Notes: a model not told the origin generated them from the sequence alone. A stretch of 64,000 nt of DNA from Girardinichthys multiradiatus (GCF_021462225.1 NC_061817.1:4028751-4092750), one strand, 5' to 3'; shown: positions 1 through 12,559, counted from the first letter of the stretch. Made by a program: numbers and translations.

Positions 1-1719
1 AAGGGCCTGACCGGTGAAGGCATCAAGCGATATAAAAACAATGCTGAGAGCAGAAACGGGGTTGTTTCTTCGCAGAAGACCAGCGAAAACGTTCGGACGG
101 AGAAAGTAAGCTTGGATGGAAAAGGAACAGAGACACAGCCCCACTGATCGACTGCATTAAAAAGAGGATCAACCCGTTTGCCCAGAAAGGACTGTGCCTC
201 AAAATTAAGAATCTGATTTAATCTAAAGCCTTTTTATCCAGACAACAGAAGTGAACTTGATCGGTGAACAGCTGATTGCTCTAAGTTTCAGGCTTCTGGA
301 AGTCCTGAATCAACTTCATTTATGTCCCTGGGTTTCCTTCAACTCTTCAGCCTCTGGAAACTACTGTCTTCAGAGACAAATAACAACAAAGATCCTGCTT
401 AACCATCAAAGCCTGGAGCATCAGTGCATGCCACTTACAGGAAGAAAACTGAAGATTAAGTCGTATTCCCTTCAAGAAACCACTTGTTGTTACCAGAAGA
501 ATTCTTCTCCATCAGGTGCATGGATGAGCCACGTCTTCAAAGCCTCTCCAAACCCACTAGTTTCAGCATCAGGGAAAGACAAGTTGAGTTGATTGATTCC
601 TTTCTATTATTGAAATTATTTTGTGTTGCCGAATTTAAGCTGTTACTGACCCCTGCAAAAGCGTTACTAATTAAAGAAAGCATATAAAATTCTAGTAAAA
701 TCGTGGACATTCAATTATTTGAGTCGCCGTATTGTTGGTTTTTCATTGGTGGTAAAAAGTTTTGTTGCCTGGTTCCAAGATATTTTAGGAGGTTTTTATA
801 GGTTGCCTTAGTCAAGTTTGTTAAAACAGCGCCCTTGGGGCTTGTGCTGAGCTACTAAAATTAACCTAGCCCATATACCAAGAGCCAGTTGTAAATTAGG
901 GAATGAGCAGCCGTGAACAAAAGTGACTGTCGAAGGTGTGGATGACTGCGATAGGCTACTCGGTCGCCCGGACCTCCAGTTGAAGAAGGGCAAGACTTTT
1001 GGAAGAAGGCTGTCAGAGGCTAGGCGAGACATTTCCCGACACCAGCTTAAACAGAACTTTCAGTAAACCTGCTTAGTAAGATCTTTCAGGTTTAGGGAAG
1101 TCCGGACCCGTTAGATGGAGAGCTGGATTGAGCAATCCCTTTAGACATGGGATAGTAGGAGGGAGGGGTTAGCTCATCGGACAACGAAAAGGTCTACTTT
1201 AAGCGCTGGCATGAGAAGGAAATTGAGGCGCTGCAATGCATGAATAACCGATCAATTAATTGATCAATTAAAGACAAAGTCTTAAGAAGGCATTAGGAAA
1301 TAATGGGTTCTCTTGCTTATTGCCATTCTGAAGTATGACGGTCAAGTTTGGTCGTGCGTTTTGTGAAGTCTGAGACTGCATTGGTCCTGCTATAGTTACA
1401 GTTAGACGTTTGGTTATACTGGTATTTTACAATGAACAATAACAATATTATATTATAATAATGAGCTCGCTTGATGTTGATCCAAATGTACAATTATGCA
1501 ATGTTTCAGCTTGTTTCACCTAGCACATTGCAATGCAGCACATTAATCAAAACCCCCCCATCTCCTTTTTTATCTTTTTCTTTTTTTCCAGAATCACAGG
1601 CCATTTCAAGACAACAGCACTACAAAAAGAAGACCCATTATGGCCAAGGAAATATGCAAAATTTATGTACATTTGATAATAACCCATCTCTGTTTAGAGA
1701 GTACAGATCTTGTTGCCGC
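1..1719. other. Unassigned stretch, no recognised gene
   Basis: I see no recognisable protein domain, RNA gene or bounded repeat here. Short open frames (251-592, 484-687, 1471-1803) have no motif I know and are interrupted by stops in every longer reading. The T-rich run near 1550-1590 precedes sequence that may already be the upstream edge of the transposase relic, but this cannot be aligned with confidence. Confidence 0.5.
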
Positions 1720-3130
1720 CTTTTCTGTTCTGGCCCATACTTTGATGTCTCAAATGTGACAACACAAAGTCCCCATTTGTTGTTGGCATTTTTTGTGGTC
1801 TAAGCAAGCCAAAGAGTGTTTTTGAATACCTGGAGTAGTTTGTCAAAGATCTTCAGAATGTACTGTCTAATGGCATTATTTATAATGACGAGAAATTTAA
1901 TGTACAGATTTCTTCCTTTATTTGCGATGCCCCAGCTAGAGCTTATATTAAGTAGACCAAAGCATTTAATGGCTGTTCGGGTTGTGACAAGTGTTTTCAG
2001 GAGGGTGTATGGAGGAACAAAATTACATATCATAAAACAAAAGTCAGACTTAGGACAGACTCCAGTATCTCAGACATGGATGATGAGGGACATCACATTG
2101 GGAAGAGCCCTTTATCTGGTTTAGTTAAGCTGGTTTCTATGTTTCCAAATGATTAGATGCATCTCTGTTATCTCTAAGTTACAAGGAAACTGCTTAATAT
2201 ATGGTTAAAGGGGAAACATTTGGCAACAAGGGTTCCTTCCCAACTGTGGAATCCATTTCAGACAAACTGCTAAAGCTACATTCCTACATGCCTTGTGAAT
2301 TTAACCGTAAACCAAGGGAACTGTCACAGATAGATCGCTGGAAAGCTACTGATTTGCAATCTTTCATCTTTTATTGGGATCCTGTTGTTTTGAAGGATTA
2401 TTCTCCCCAGTGAACTGTACGACAACTTTTTATTGTTTTCTGTTGGAATGTACTTGTTGCTGTCCCCTAGTATTTCTGAGGAAATGTTAGCCTTTGCGCA
2501 CAAGTTGATGGTTTCTTTTGTTGAACACTTTGGGGCTTTGTATGGAAAAGATTAAATTGTGTACAACGTATACCAGCTTATTCATTTGGCTGTGGAAAAC
2601 AGGACGTTTTGCACTCTAGATAATATCTCAGAAATCCCTGTCTTCGTCAAATTAAGCATCTTCTACGCAAACCACATCAGGCACTACAACAGGTAGTTAA
2701 AAGGTTATCTGAAATTCCACATGTTGGATCCTCATCTCCCACACCTGATCCAATTTTGCATAACCTCCACATTGATGGTCCTGTCCCTCCACGGTTTATT
2801 TCTTCACAACAGCACAGGAAGGTCTCCACTCATCGGTTTATCTTAACCACAGAGAAAGGAGACAATTGTGTTGAGGTTGGAGATGGACTTGCATTAGTAG
2901 AGAATATTGTTAAATCAGATAAAGGTGTATATATAATTTACAGAATGTACAGACACAAACAGAAATACTACATGTATCCCTGTGAATCATCATCTATTGG
3001 TACATACAAGATCAGTGGCTTGCAAGAAGATCTAGAGACAGGAAAACTTGGCTATATCAAGCGCAAATTTCTTCTTTCTCCAGACGGAGATGGTGCCATT
3101 GCAATAACGATACTTCCTTTAGCAGTATAA
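1720..3130 (+). pseudogene. Decayed DNA-transposon transposase (Transposase_21/tnp2-like)
   Basis: Conceptual translation in several frames gives a broken protein of at least 400 residues. Visible pieces in order are FCGLSKPKSVFEYLE near 1790-1835, SSFICDAPARAYIK at 1911-1952, a CDKC-type cysteine pair just after it, RWKATDLQSFIFYWDPVVL at about 2335-2391, and a longer frame at 2756-3130. Their order and wording match large metazoan transposase-like proteins of the Transposase_21 (CACTA/EnSpm-related) type, from my knowledge of the family. Stops and frameshifts separate nearly every piece, so it cannot make protein. I see no convincing terminal inverted repeats. The superfamily assignment is the weakest point; that it is an old transposon-derived gene is fairly safe. 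Confidence 0.6.
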
Positions 3131-3267
3131 TCATACTGCCCTACCAAATTCCAAGCCAAAGTCAAAGTGCAGTAACTAGTATTGATACACTGCACTACAA
3201 AGGTCAGATTTCGGGGCATAAATTACCTCATTAATTAAATTAGTACAATATCACGTGCACAAATAAC

Positions 3268-3645
3268 TTGTTTGGCTGCCCAAAATCTGCAATGTGTGTA
3301 GTGAACTTTGGCTTTGTAGGATCGTATGGTCACATAATCCTCAAAAAAGCCCTTAGAGATGGAATGCAACCAGATGATGAATTGATAAGGATGTACGTGT
3401 CCTTACTAAGTGTGGTGAGTAATTGGTGCAACAAATACACAGCTGTTTTACAAGCTCATAATGTCCTGCGAGCTTGTGAGAGTTTCCTAGATAATTTTTC
3501 GCAATATATGCTTATTTTCAAGTATGTTCACCTATTGGGACATGAGATCACAGATGACACAGTTGGTTTAGTTGGTTATGTAAAACCAAGTATACAGTAT
3601 ATACATATTTTATGGGGTGCTAGTCCCTCCTATGTCCAGCTTTGA
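3268..3645 (+). other. Open frame of 125 codons, unknown
   Basis: The frame starts MFGCPKSAMCVVNFGF and ends in sequence shared with the inverted arm that begins at about 3614, so its C-terminus is repeat-derived. It has no signal peptide and no motif I recognise. It follows the transposase relic by about 140 bp on the same strand and could be part of the same element or chance. No function is proposed. Confidence 0.2.
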
Positions 3646-3745
3646 TGTTTTGTGTAAACACAATCATTGAAATCATTGTGATTGGCCAGAGTGAGATGAT
3701 GATATGACGTATGATAAGAGCGCTTCACACGGTTGTGATTTTTAT
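3614..3745 (+). repeat. Inverted arm, left copy
   Basis: The stretch running from the block CCTCCTATGTCCAGCTTT through the block GTGATTGGCC to the GAGCGC box reappears reverse-complemented at 8565-8765. Similarity is patchy, with the best blocks being the CCTCCTATGTCCAGCTTT block, the TTGTGATTGGC block and the ATGAGAGCGC block. It may be the edge of an old DNA element. Confidence 0.5.
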
Positions 3746-4429
3746 TTTATTTTTTGGTTAAACACTGGACTGCAAGATGTGTGAATAGGCATTTTCCCTC
3801 TGCTCTTTCCAGAGACCCTTGATAACGCCAAAAGACGAGAGACGAAGTATACCTCAACTATGTGTCCAACTTCTGCTATAGAATCTTTTTTTTTTTTACC
3901 GTGTCCTGTCCGGCAGAGTATCGCTCAGAATTGTTGTCTGAGTGCCAAAAAATTGCCCAACATATTTACTTTCACAAGCAGAGCATCACAGCTAATGCTT
4001 TAAAGCTCTGCTTGATATTTATAAAATAAACTTTATTATAAACTTCTTTGGGAATATTTCAATTGTTACGGACACGGAGACTGAAATAAAAAGGAAAAAA
4101 GACGCTCAAAAAAGAGAGAGATGGGGGGAAAAAGGGAAAAAGGGGAGAAAAGGAGGAAAGAGTGGAGGAGAGAAAGAAGGATGGAGAGAATACAAGATTA
4201 CACCCTGCTTGCTTATACACCTGCAGCTGTTTTTTTTTGTTGTTGTTGTTGTTTTTTAACAAAATAGTACACAGTAATTCTGAATGTAAAATGTACTTAG
4301 TGAGAGGTGCAGCCCAATATAGAACTTCTGTGAATCTGTCAACACCTGAAGCTTAACACCTGTCAGTATGGGTGTGGACGCGCTTTTGTATAAAAGGTTT
4401 CTCCACAAAAATATGCAATAGCGAGTGTG
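3746..4429. repeat. Low-complexity stretch with purine tract
   Basis: From about 4080 to 4195 the plus strand is almost entirely A and G, followed by a T-rich run with (GTT)n at 4228-4258. No coding sequence is visible. Short open frames on both strands here are compositional artefacts. Confidence 0.6.
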
Positions 4430-4835
4430 AGGACCCACAGGCCTGCCCCATGGTCCTTGGACGGACACTGAGGAGATCCGAGCCACAGACATCTAAAGGC
4501 CCCCAAAGCACAGAAACCCCAGGAGAACCACCGCCGGGACTACCACAACCCCCCCAGAGAAGAGCAGTGGAGAGCCCCAGGGGAACCACCCAGCAGCGAC
4601 AGTGCAGAAGCCCCAGGGAGCTGCAGCGACGAGCCCACAGGCCACGCCTGAGCAGATCCAGCCATGGACCCAGAGGCCCAAGACCCCGGGACACACCACC
4701 CCCCAAGCAGAGGCCCGACACAACCCAGGTGTCGGCAAGCTGCCGGGGCCTGAGACACCAGCAGGCAGAGACTCCAAACACCGGCTAGAGAATCTGAGGA
4801 TGAAGGAGATCTCCACCAGAAAAGAAGATCCAGGT
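4430..4835 (+). other. GC-rich, proline-coding block, probable dispersed repeat
   Basis: This block is far more GC-rich than its surroundings and is open in several frames on both strands at once. The longest plus frame (4372-4788) is rich in Pro, Arg, Gln and Ser with no domain. Its sharp compositional edges suggest an inserted repeat, not a gene. I cannot name the family. Confidence 0.4.
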
Positions 4836-5184
4836 ACATTGCTTACTTTGGTAAAGCAAAACTCTCCAAAGGGTGTTGGAACTAGAACAGCAGAGCAATA
4901 GTTTAGAAGTACTGCTAAACCAATAACTCAAAGTGGCCTGAGGGCCTATGTATTCAGACTGTATCCTTGACTAGTAAGTGTAGTATCATAAGAACATTTA
5001 TTACATGTGTATTGCTTTATTTAGGACAAATCAGCAGTATGTGCACTCGGACTCAGATGACCACTCGAGTGGCAATGCCAAAAGCAAAACCTAAAGTTGG
5101 TTTCCCAGGTATTGATGCATGCATTTATTTTATAGTGGCACTCTTGAAACTGCTCACTGCTGCACAGTAAAAAAACAAATTACA

Positions 5185-5747
5185 TCTGACTGAACTAGCA
5201 TGGCTACCACAGCATCTTGCAGCGGCATGCTATTCCATCGGGTTTGCGTTTACTTGGACCATCATTTATTTTTCAACAGGACAATGACCCCAAACACACC
5301 TCCAGGCTGTGTAAGAGCTATTTGACCAAGAAGGAGAGTGATGGGGTGCTGTGCCAGATGACCTGGCCTCCACAGTCACTGGACCTGAACCCAATCGAGA
5401 TAATTTGGGGTGAGCTGAACCGCAGAGTGAAGGCAAAAAGGCCAACAAGTGCTAAGCATCTCTGGGAACTCCTTCAAGACTGTTGGAAAACCATTTCAGG
5501 TGACTACCTCTTGAAGCTCATCAACAGAATGCCAACAGAGCAATCAAAGCAAAAGGTGGCTACTTTGAAGAACCTAGAATATAAGACATATTTTCAGTTG
5601 TTTCACACTTTTTTGTTCAGTATATAATTCCACATGTGTTAATGCATAGTTTCGATGCCTTCAGTGTGAAGCTACAATATTCATAGTCATGAAAATAAAG
5701 AAAACTCTTTGAATGAGAAGGTGTGTCCAAACATTTGGTCTGTACTG
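5185..5747 (+). mobile_element. Tc1/mariner element, 5'-truncated
   Basis: The right end is a typical Tc1 terminal repeat, with GAGAAGGTGTGTCCAAAC followed by ...TGTACTG and a TA dinucleotide at 5748-5749. Homology fades upstream of about 5185, so the left terminal repeat, the DNA-binding domain and the first catalytic residue are missing. This lineage differs from the Tc1 copies at 33-50 kb and at 56.7 kb. Confidence 0.85.
5217..5627 (+). pseudogene. Tc1 transposase C-terminal remnant
   Basis: The frame holds the second catalytic Asp in FQQDNDPKHTS and the Glu in SLDLNPIEIIWGEL, with the usual Tc1 spacing between them. The N-terminal half, including the paired helix-turn-helix domains and the first Asp, is absent. 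A small deletion or shift after INRMP alters the C-terminal tail. It is a dead copy; the ATG at 5217 is internal to the original gene and not a true start. Confidence 0.85.
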
Positions 5748-5749
5748 TA

Positions 5750-6374
5750 GTTTTGGCCCAAAATATATACATTGTGAATAACATGCAAACTAAAATGCTG
5801 TAGGACGGACCCTAAAATCGAGCAAGTCTGGTAAGGTGCTAAAATCTGGCAAGCCTCCACTTGTGTGTCCACTAGGTCTAGAGCCTACAGTGAATGGTCG
5901 GTTGCTATGAATGTTAAAATGTCAACTGGATAACTGTTTAAACATGATTTGTAGCATCTTCAGTTCTCACCCTGGCTTACCTTTTTAAGATTCATTGGAT
6001 GGCATGATCTGCAGCTATTTGGAAGAGTTACAGACTCCTGATCAAAATAACAGTAAGTGAACCCAGATTGGTGTTCTTGTGAGGAGCTAGTTGGCATCAT
6101 GCATGAAACAGAAGACATCAATTTACATTGTGTATGCATTGTAAGTTAAACTCAAGCCCACTACAAAAACCCAAAGCCTTCACAACTTGCAAGCAATGTC
6201 ACAATAACAAATGTGACGTTGTACATAATGCTTTTATATTGAGCACTCTATACAATTTCCATCACGTTTGAGTCACAACTCATTTTGCATTTCCCCTTTG
6301 TAGATCTTGTTGCTAACAACTACCGACAATCGCTAACTGATTAAGTTTATAATGGTGAGTTATCAAGTAGTCTC
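5750..6374. other. Unassigned stretch
   Basis: AT-rich sequence with no recognised coding region or repeat boundary. Confidence 0.5.
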
Positions 6375-6748
6375 TGTCATGCCGTCTGTGCCCGTGCTTG
6401 TGTTTGTGTTGTTGCTCATTTCCTGGTCTGGCCTCTGTTTAATAATCTCACCTGCTCTGTATTTTCCTTGATTGTTTTATCCCCCAGTTCATTGGTTCTC
6501 CCTGCTCTCTCAGTTTGTATTTAGAGCCCTTTGTGTTCTTTGTTGGGTTTGTGGGGTTCAGTCTTGTCCAAGTCTGTCGTGGTCATTGTAGTTCGCCTGT
6601 CAATGATCAGTCTGCAGTCTGGCGAAAATTTTGGTTTTCCCGCCTAACCTGTGAGTAGACAGATTAAAACTTGAACTTATCTGCAACCGCTTGGCTCCTG
6701 TCTTCTCCTTCCACACGTTAGTCCAACCTCAACTCTCACAGCATGACA
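6375..6748 (+). repeat. Left LTR of the 6.4-kb element
   Basis: It has perfect 8-bp inverted termini TGTCATGC/GCATGACA and a probable polyadenylation context near GATTAAAACTTGAAC. The last 115 bp match 7780-7894 closely. Confidence 0.75.
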
Positions 6749-7009
6749 ATACGAACCGACCATATGGACCAAGCGAGAAGGCAGCAGGGGTTTGAGTCAG
6801 AGCTCACGCCTTTTGACTTCCAGCAGCTCTCCCTGGCAACGTCTGGAGATGGTAAACCAGCTCTTGGACTGGCTGAAGGAGTGGGGGAACGTCTTCCCCC
6901 AGAGTCTGCTGAGATGGGAAAAGGCAGTGGGCTGTAATTGAGATCGGCCCCCCTGATTCCAGGGGGTCCGGACGTCGTGGGTAGTCTGCCACCACTCTTG
7001 GCCTAAACC

Positions 7010-7215
7010 CCTGTTCTGGCGTGGCTCGAGATTGAGCTGCAGTCTGTTCCTGCGTGGCTCTAGAAAGAGCTGCAATCTACTCCTGTTCCGGTGTGGCTCG
7101 AGGAGTCTGTTTCTGTTCCTGCGTGGCTCAAGGTAGAGCCGCACTCTGCTCTTGTTCGGGTGTAGCTCGAGGAGGAGCCACAGTCTGTTCCCATTCCTGA
7201 GTGGCTCAAGTAAGA
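7010..7215 (+). repeat. Degenerate VNTR inside the LTR element
   Basis: Five or six imperfect units share the core CTGTTCCTGCGTGGCTC followed by an AGAGC box, with irregular spacing of roughly 35-40 bp. Minus-strand open frames here with LEPHRNRSRL-type repeats are by-products of the repeat. Confidence 0.65.
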
Positions 7216-7779
7216 GCCCCAACCTACAGCTGTTCCTGTGGGGTGTATGGACGTGTCGCTGCCTGATTCGGTTCCTGGTCAGGAGGAGCTTGAGGGAGAG
7301 CCCTTCCTCTCCATGTTCCTGTCCGTGAGGAGTGCAAGGACACACTACCCTCATCTGCCGTGCCTTGGCAACCCCGTCATAGGTTACCAGAGCACCGCTG
7401 CAGACCTCAATTCCGGGCCTCATTTTGAATGGGGCGTGGGAACTTATAGGATCCTCTGCTCTGTCGAGCTGGTCTTGGGTGTGTCGGTGGTTTCGACGAC
7501 ATCACCAAGACAATGGGAGTATGTCCGGCGCTTCCACCGGCTGCCTGGACCCCGCCTCTACCACTGTTGCCTGCCTCCTGGACATTGCCGGGGTCTTCAT
7601 TCTGGTTCTCCGCCCTGAACTCTGGGTCTGCATGGAACGACTGGCGGTCCATGCGCCTTAACTCTGACTGTACAGGACGACCACTGGTTGCCCGCCTGGA
7701 TTGTGGACCTTTGTTTCTGTTTTCTGGTCCTGGCCATGTTTGTTTTTTCTGGCCTGTGTTGGGTACATTTCTGTTTCTG

Positions 7780-7894
7780 GTTTTCCCACCTAACCTTTGA
7801 GTAGACAGATTAAAACATGAACTTACATGCAACCGCCTGGCTCCTGGCTTCTCCTTCTGCACGTTGGTCCAACCTCAACTCTCATAGCATGACA
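7780..7894 (+). repeat. Truncated right LTR
   Basis: It matches only 6634-6748 of the left LTR, starting at GGTTTTCCC. The upstream sequence shows no similarity to the missing LTR part, so the U3-side portion was lost by deletion. Confidence 0.7.
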
Positions 7895-8564
7895 GTTTTA
7901 ATGACATAATATTTTGAGATGTTTATAATTTCTGTATTGCCTCGCATTGTCTTTATGACATTTTGATAATTGGGGCAGTGCATTTTGCTTCCATCTATTT
8001 ATTTTATCCCTGGTTCAGAGCAATGCATTAAATCTAGAGAAACCAGCTAAATGGAAATCAAACATTTTCTCACATGGGAAGTTACAATAGTGTAATTTGC
8101 TAATAACATTACTGCTTTGTGTATTTCCTACTGTGTCAAGCAACTGCAGGATCCGCAGCGACAAAGTACAAGTAGTGGTATGATACTGTACTATTTCAGT
8201 TACAGTCATGTTTTGAGAGATGGGGATGCAACTCCTTAATGATTAGGACATATTAGTTAGTTTGACTGCAGATTATTATTGTTCAGATTATTTTTCTACT
8301 CCTAAACTATAGTGAAATGTAACTATTAGTTTCTACAGGGATGTCAGGATACAGCCCAGGGCAGTACAACATGCAAAAATTTTAAAAAAGTGTTAGGATG
8401 GAAGAAAGTGATGGCGAAAGTCCAAGCTATAAGAATGAACAAAGGACAATGTAATTGGTAAGCTTTAGAGGTGCATGGATACATTGCCTAGATGGAGTCC
8501 GGTTAGGCATTTGCTCCTCTTTCCAGTCACCTCTAACTGGATGCTGACTGTAGCTTTTGTTAAA
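7895..8564. other. Unassigned stretch
   Basis: AT-rich sequence without a recognised gene or repeat boundary. The inverted arm begins at its right edge. Confidence 0.5.
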
Positions 8565-8765
8565 AATCACACTCATGTGAAGTAATGGGCGCTCTCATCA
8601 TCGTACATCTTCAAACATCATCTCATTCCAGCCAATCACAATTTGCGTCACTACCCTTGTCATCGATGTTTGTGGTATGCATTTCTCCATTCATTGACAG
8701 ACGGAATGTAATGTCTGGGTGTGACAGTTTGTGCACACACACCAAAAGCTGGACATAGGAGGGGA
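8565..8765 (-). repeat. Inverted arm, right copy
   Basis: Read on the minus strand this matches the arm at 3614-3745, with an additional internal stretch. The two arms enclose about 4.8 kb that includes a GC-rich block, a Tc1 fragment and an LTR element, all of which could be later insertions. Confidence 0.5.
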
Positions 8766-8774
8766 TAGAAGGAA

Positions 8775-8978
8775 TTGTATCGGATATACACTCTATTTTC
8801 CTCACTCTTATTTGTGTGTCCTTCAGCTGCTGCTCAGCAGTTTGACCCAAAGCTGACTGAGAAGGACTACAGCAAAACTGTCAAGAAGTGGCTTTGTTAT
8901 ACGCCAGAGCGGGAGGGAGGCATCCCAAGAAACCAAAGTGACCCAAACCCGAGTCAAGCGTATCAGAGTCAATCTTAG
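8775..8978 (+). other. Exon-like open frame, unknown
   Basis: A pyrimidine-rich run ending in TGTGTCCTTCAG at about 8826 resembles a splice acceptor and is followed by a frame containing QFDPKLTEKDYSKTVKKW. It has no cysteine or histidine pattern and no domain I recognise. It lies just outside the right inverted arm. It could be an exon of an old transposon gene or chance. Confidence 0.2.
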
Positions 8979-11169
8979 GTTACCCCAACGCACACTGTTT
9001 CCCTGGTTCATACAGTACAAGGCTTAAACCCATGGACCCTGTTATGGCATGGACAATGTTGTTCTGTCAGTTATAAAGGAGTCAAATATATTTACAGATT
9101 GAATGACTTGCCACTTCAGCCTATTATTGCATTGTTGTCTACAGAGTTTCCCTATAGTTCTACGAAATTACAGACCTTGTTTTGAATATATATATTGGAC
9201 CTCCCTCTGTTTTGTGTTGCTGCACGTACTGCAATGAGCTGTAGCTGGGTATCCTGTATGTGTCCTCTGCATTTACCCATCCATAGAAGGGTTACAGCGT
9301 TCATAGAGTAATTTGGGGTTCAGATCAGTGGTAGAGCAGTGCTTCTTATTCACAAATGCTTTTATATTGACAACCAAATTGACTGCTTTTGGCCTGTGGA
9401 CCATAATTTGTTTTTGTCTAATATGTCAGTGGAATGTGGGAGGTTGGGATTTTTTTTATTGCCATTTGATGTTGGTCGGTTGGTACTGTGGACACCCTTG
9501 CCTGGTTAACTGGTCATTGATAACGTTGGCAGTAAGACCCCCAACCTCTTTACAGAAAGAAATTTAAAGATTGTAGAGATCTCTCAAAGCCATGGTGACA
9601 CTTTTAGAGCTATGACATTGAACCTTGTGCTATCAATTGCCTTATCTGGTTATTTTAATCTCTGAAAAGGCATGTGGTGTCGCCCTTATCACAAATGGTA
9701 TTTGTCGCCATATTACCCACATCTGTTGCTCAGGGACAAGTTGCTGGCTGTCTATGACTATGTTTATGACTGTTTTCCTAAATAGAATTGAATATTTATG
9801 CCATGTTGTCATTTTTAAGTTTGCGTTCACCCGTTTTTGGAAATATGGTAATGTAAGATAATTTTGAACGACATAATACCCACCGTCTGCCAACAATATT
9901 GTGTGTTTAACACCAGTACTAATTGAAGAAACTTGTAATGGTATGTTATGATGTAGACCTATCAGCAGAAACTCATTGGTGAAAAACTAAACTTTTCTAA
10001 TTGGCTTCACAAAGGCTTTGGAAAAATTTTATATTTTAATGTCAAATGTATATGAATCAATATTGATTTTGTAATCGATTTGATTCAATATAAAATCAAC
10101 ACAAATGTACATGTAGATTACCCTTTAGATGATGGTTAAATCAACATTGATATAAAATCAGTTATGGTTGAAAACCTAACATTGATTCAACATGTAAATC
10201 ACTGACCACTTTTTGTATAATTTAAATGTCATGCTATATTTATTTCTGCCTAAAGATATTTCAATGTTGATTCACTCATATTTTATCATTATCTAGGTAA
10301 AGCTGGCTTGTTCTTTAATTTTATTTTAGTGTTTATGTGTCTCAATTAAACAAAATTCGTTTAATGCTTGTTAAAAGTATTTTACATTCTACTCTTGCCT
10401 GCATCTGTGTGCATGTTCACGAAGGTAAAGATACCAGTAAAGAATCAGTGCATATTATTCTGAATTTGATCTTTTGTTTTTTACCAATTTTCAGATGGTA
10501 TCACATATGATACAGGAATTATTCTCATAAATAATTTCACACCATCAAATTTCATAATTTGTTTGTATGCACCTGGCAATATGCCAGTCTGAATAATTAA
10601 TAGGTTACATTTGAAGGCAAATATTTTCTTGCAGGTAAGCATGAAATATTTAAGAGGTCTCTGCCATATACTCAGGAATTTTAGGTTTTAGAGTTTAGCG
10701 TTACTGAGTTTAGTTGAGTAGAGTTGAATATAATAAAAATATAATACTTTGGTATGATTCAACCAATCTCACTTTTCTAAAACCCCTTTTATTCCTTTTC
10801 AGTATTCCGACAGTACCCCAATGTGGCACTGGCCATCATAATCAATAAAACATCATGATGGAAATGTCATCAAATCATCTTACAATGACAATTATCTCTT
10901 TTGTAGTTTGACTACAACCTGGAATTCTTTCTACCAGATTAACTCTAGCGCACATGGAATTAACCTTCATCAGAACACCACTATGACCTTTATCTGTTGA
11001 AAAAGCCTTAAATAAGGAAAGCACATTTACATGCCTAAGGAAAAACAAGCGGATTCATGACTTATATCTGATGTACTATGCCTAAGGAAAATATCAGGCT
11101 ATAATATATATCTACTATAAATTTTAAGGTTATGCAGAAATGTCATACATAACAACGACTTGAATTTGA

Positions 11170-11290
11170 GACACTAGCTTAAGTCACACTTAAGTTGCAA
11201 GAGATAAAATACTTCAGACTTGACTTAGATTTGTGCCCTAAAGACTTCACTTGACTTGGACCTGAGACCTGAGTCTTACTAACAGTTTTT
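11170..11290. repeat. GACTTG-rich dispersed repeat
   Basis: Degenerate copies of GACTTGACTT and AAGTC words are dense here. The same style of sequence occurs at 58335-58470. Such word-rich segments are common in fish non-coding DNA, but I cannot name the family. Confidence 0.4.
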
Positions 11291-12536
11291 ATCTCATGTA
11301 CTGAAGAGTGAAAGGAAGCTGGTACATGAGCTACGGACGGCAGCGGCTGCACATATTTTATTGTGAAAGGATGTGGTTGATTATTGACTATTGATATTTT
11401 GGGATTATGTGCTGTCAATGGCTCATAACAATCTGTTCTTGTTAGCTGTAGCTTTACAACTTATTAAATACCTTTAGATAATTTAGCTTCAGGGGTCACA
11501 TTAAGTAAATATTTTCCATTTTTGACCGTTTTTTTAAATGGTGACAGAAAAATCTAGAGGCCATCTGTCATTTTGACAGATTGTAATTCACATCCTTGAC
11601 CACTTGGTGGTGAGTTAGCATGTTAATTAGCTGTTTGCTACCATGGGGGCACTGTAGCAGAGTGCTTGTTGGGATCAAAAAACCCTTCGTTCGGAGAGTC
11701 TTGCTGACTTTTGATCAATATATTTGGAGAAATTTCAATGGTTTGGCTAAAATGGCGCTTGTAATTCAGTCATTATTTGCCGGCGTAGCGCATATTCAGC
11801 CTCAGGAACAACAGCTAGACAGCCACGAGAAGTTGAGTGTTCGAGGTAAAAATCAAAAACCTCATGACAGTAGCCTCTGCAGCAATCCCACTCAAGACAT
11901 TTGATTAGGCACAAGCAGATGCTCAATTCGGGTCCATGCAGACCAGGAAAAATTTGTGAGATTGTGCATTCAGGTCACAGCAGATAATCTGTTAATATTT
12001 TAGATGCAATCGTTTAATTTCATTGTTTATAAAGTAGGTAGTTACTGGGACCACAGTCAGTGTTTTTTGTCACTGCTGAGAAAAAGTTAAAAGTATTTAT
12101 CTGTTTGATACGGATTCTCTGTTCAGCTTGTTCAGACTGAATATAAATTAACATGAATGAAAATGCTATTGACTGTTTAACTATTATCATAATAAAAAAT
12201 AAATTGACGGGTCAAAAAAGATTAAGACAGGATTTATTTTGCCTTTTCAGTCAAAATAACTGACAACGAAAACGCACAACCTCTGCTTAGACATTCTCTT
12301 GCTGTTAACGAAGAGTTTACAAGGATGCTTCCAGATAAAAATTCCAAAATAAAAGCATTTCCTCTTCCCTTACAACACTCTTTTAGTTACTTACTACACT
12401 GTGCTTTGTTCATTATGTTGTCCTTTATACCTTAAATTTGAACATTTGTACTATTTAAAACTGAGAACAAAGGTTTTACATGTGAATTTACAAAATGGTT
12501 TAGTGATTACAAAAACAAAAAGGCAACTTGCTTGAT

Positions 12537-12559
12537 GATTATTATTATTATTATTATTA
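12537..12559. repeat. (TTA)n microsatellite
   Basis: About seven perfect TTA/ATT units. Confidence 0.9.

Larger units (their letters stand above)
6375..7894 (+). mobile_element. Short non-autonomous LTR retroelement (TRIM-like)
   Basis: A 374-bp left LTR starts TGTCATGC and ends GCATGACA. The same terminal ~115 bp of the LTR recurs at 7780-7894. Flanking pentamers are GTCTC and GTTTT, only a partial target duplication. The leader after the left LTR leads into ATGGACCAAGCG near 6764, which looks like the start of a gag frame that stops by 6937. The rest is a degenerate VNTR and GC-rich filler. No protease, RT or integrase is present, so it would have depended on an autonomous relative. The 3' LTR lacks its first ~260 bp. 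Confidence 0.7.

Noticed and set aside
4372..4788. 138-codon Pro/Arg/Gln-rich frame as a possible gene
   Set aside because: The block is GC-rich and open in several frames on both strands; no domain, and composition changes abruptly at its edges.
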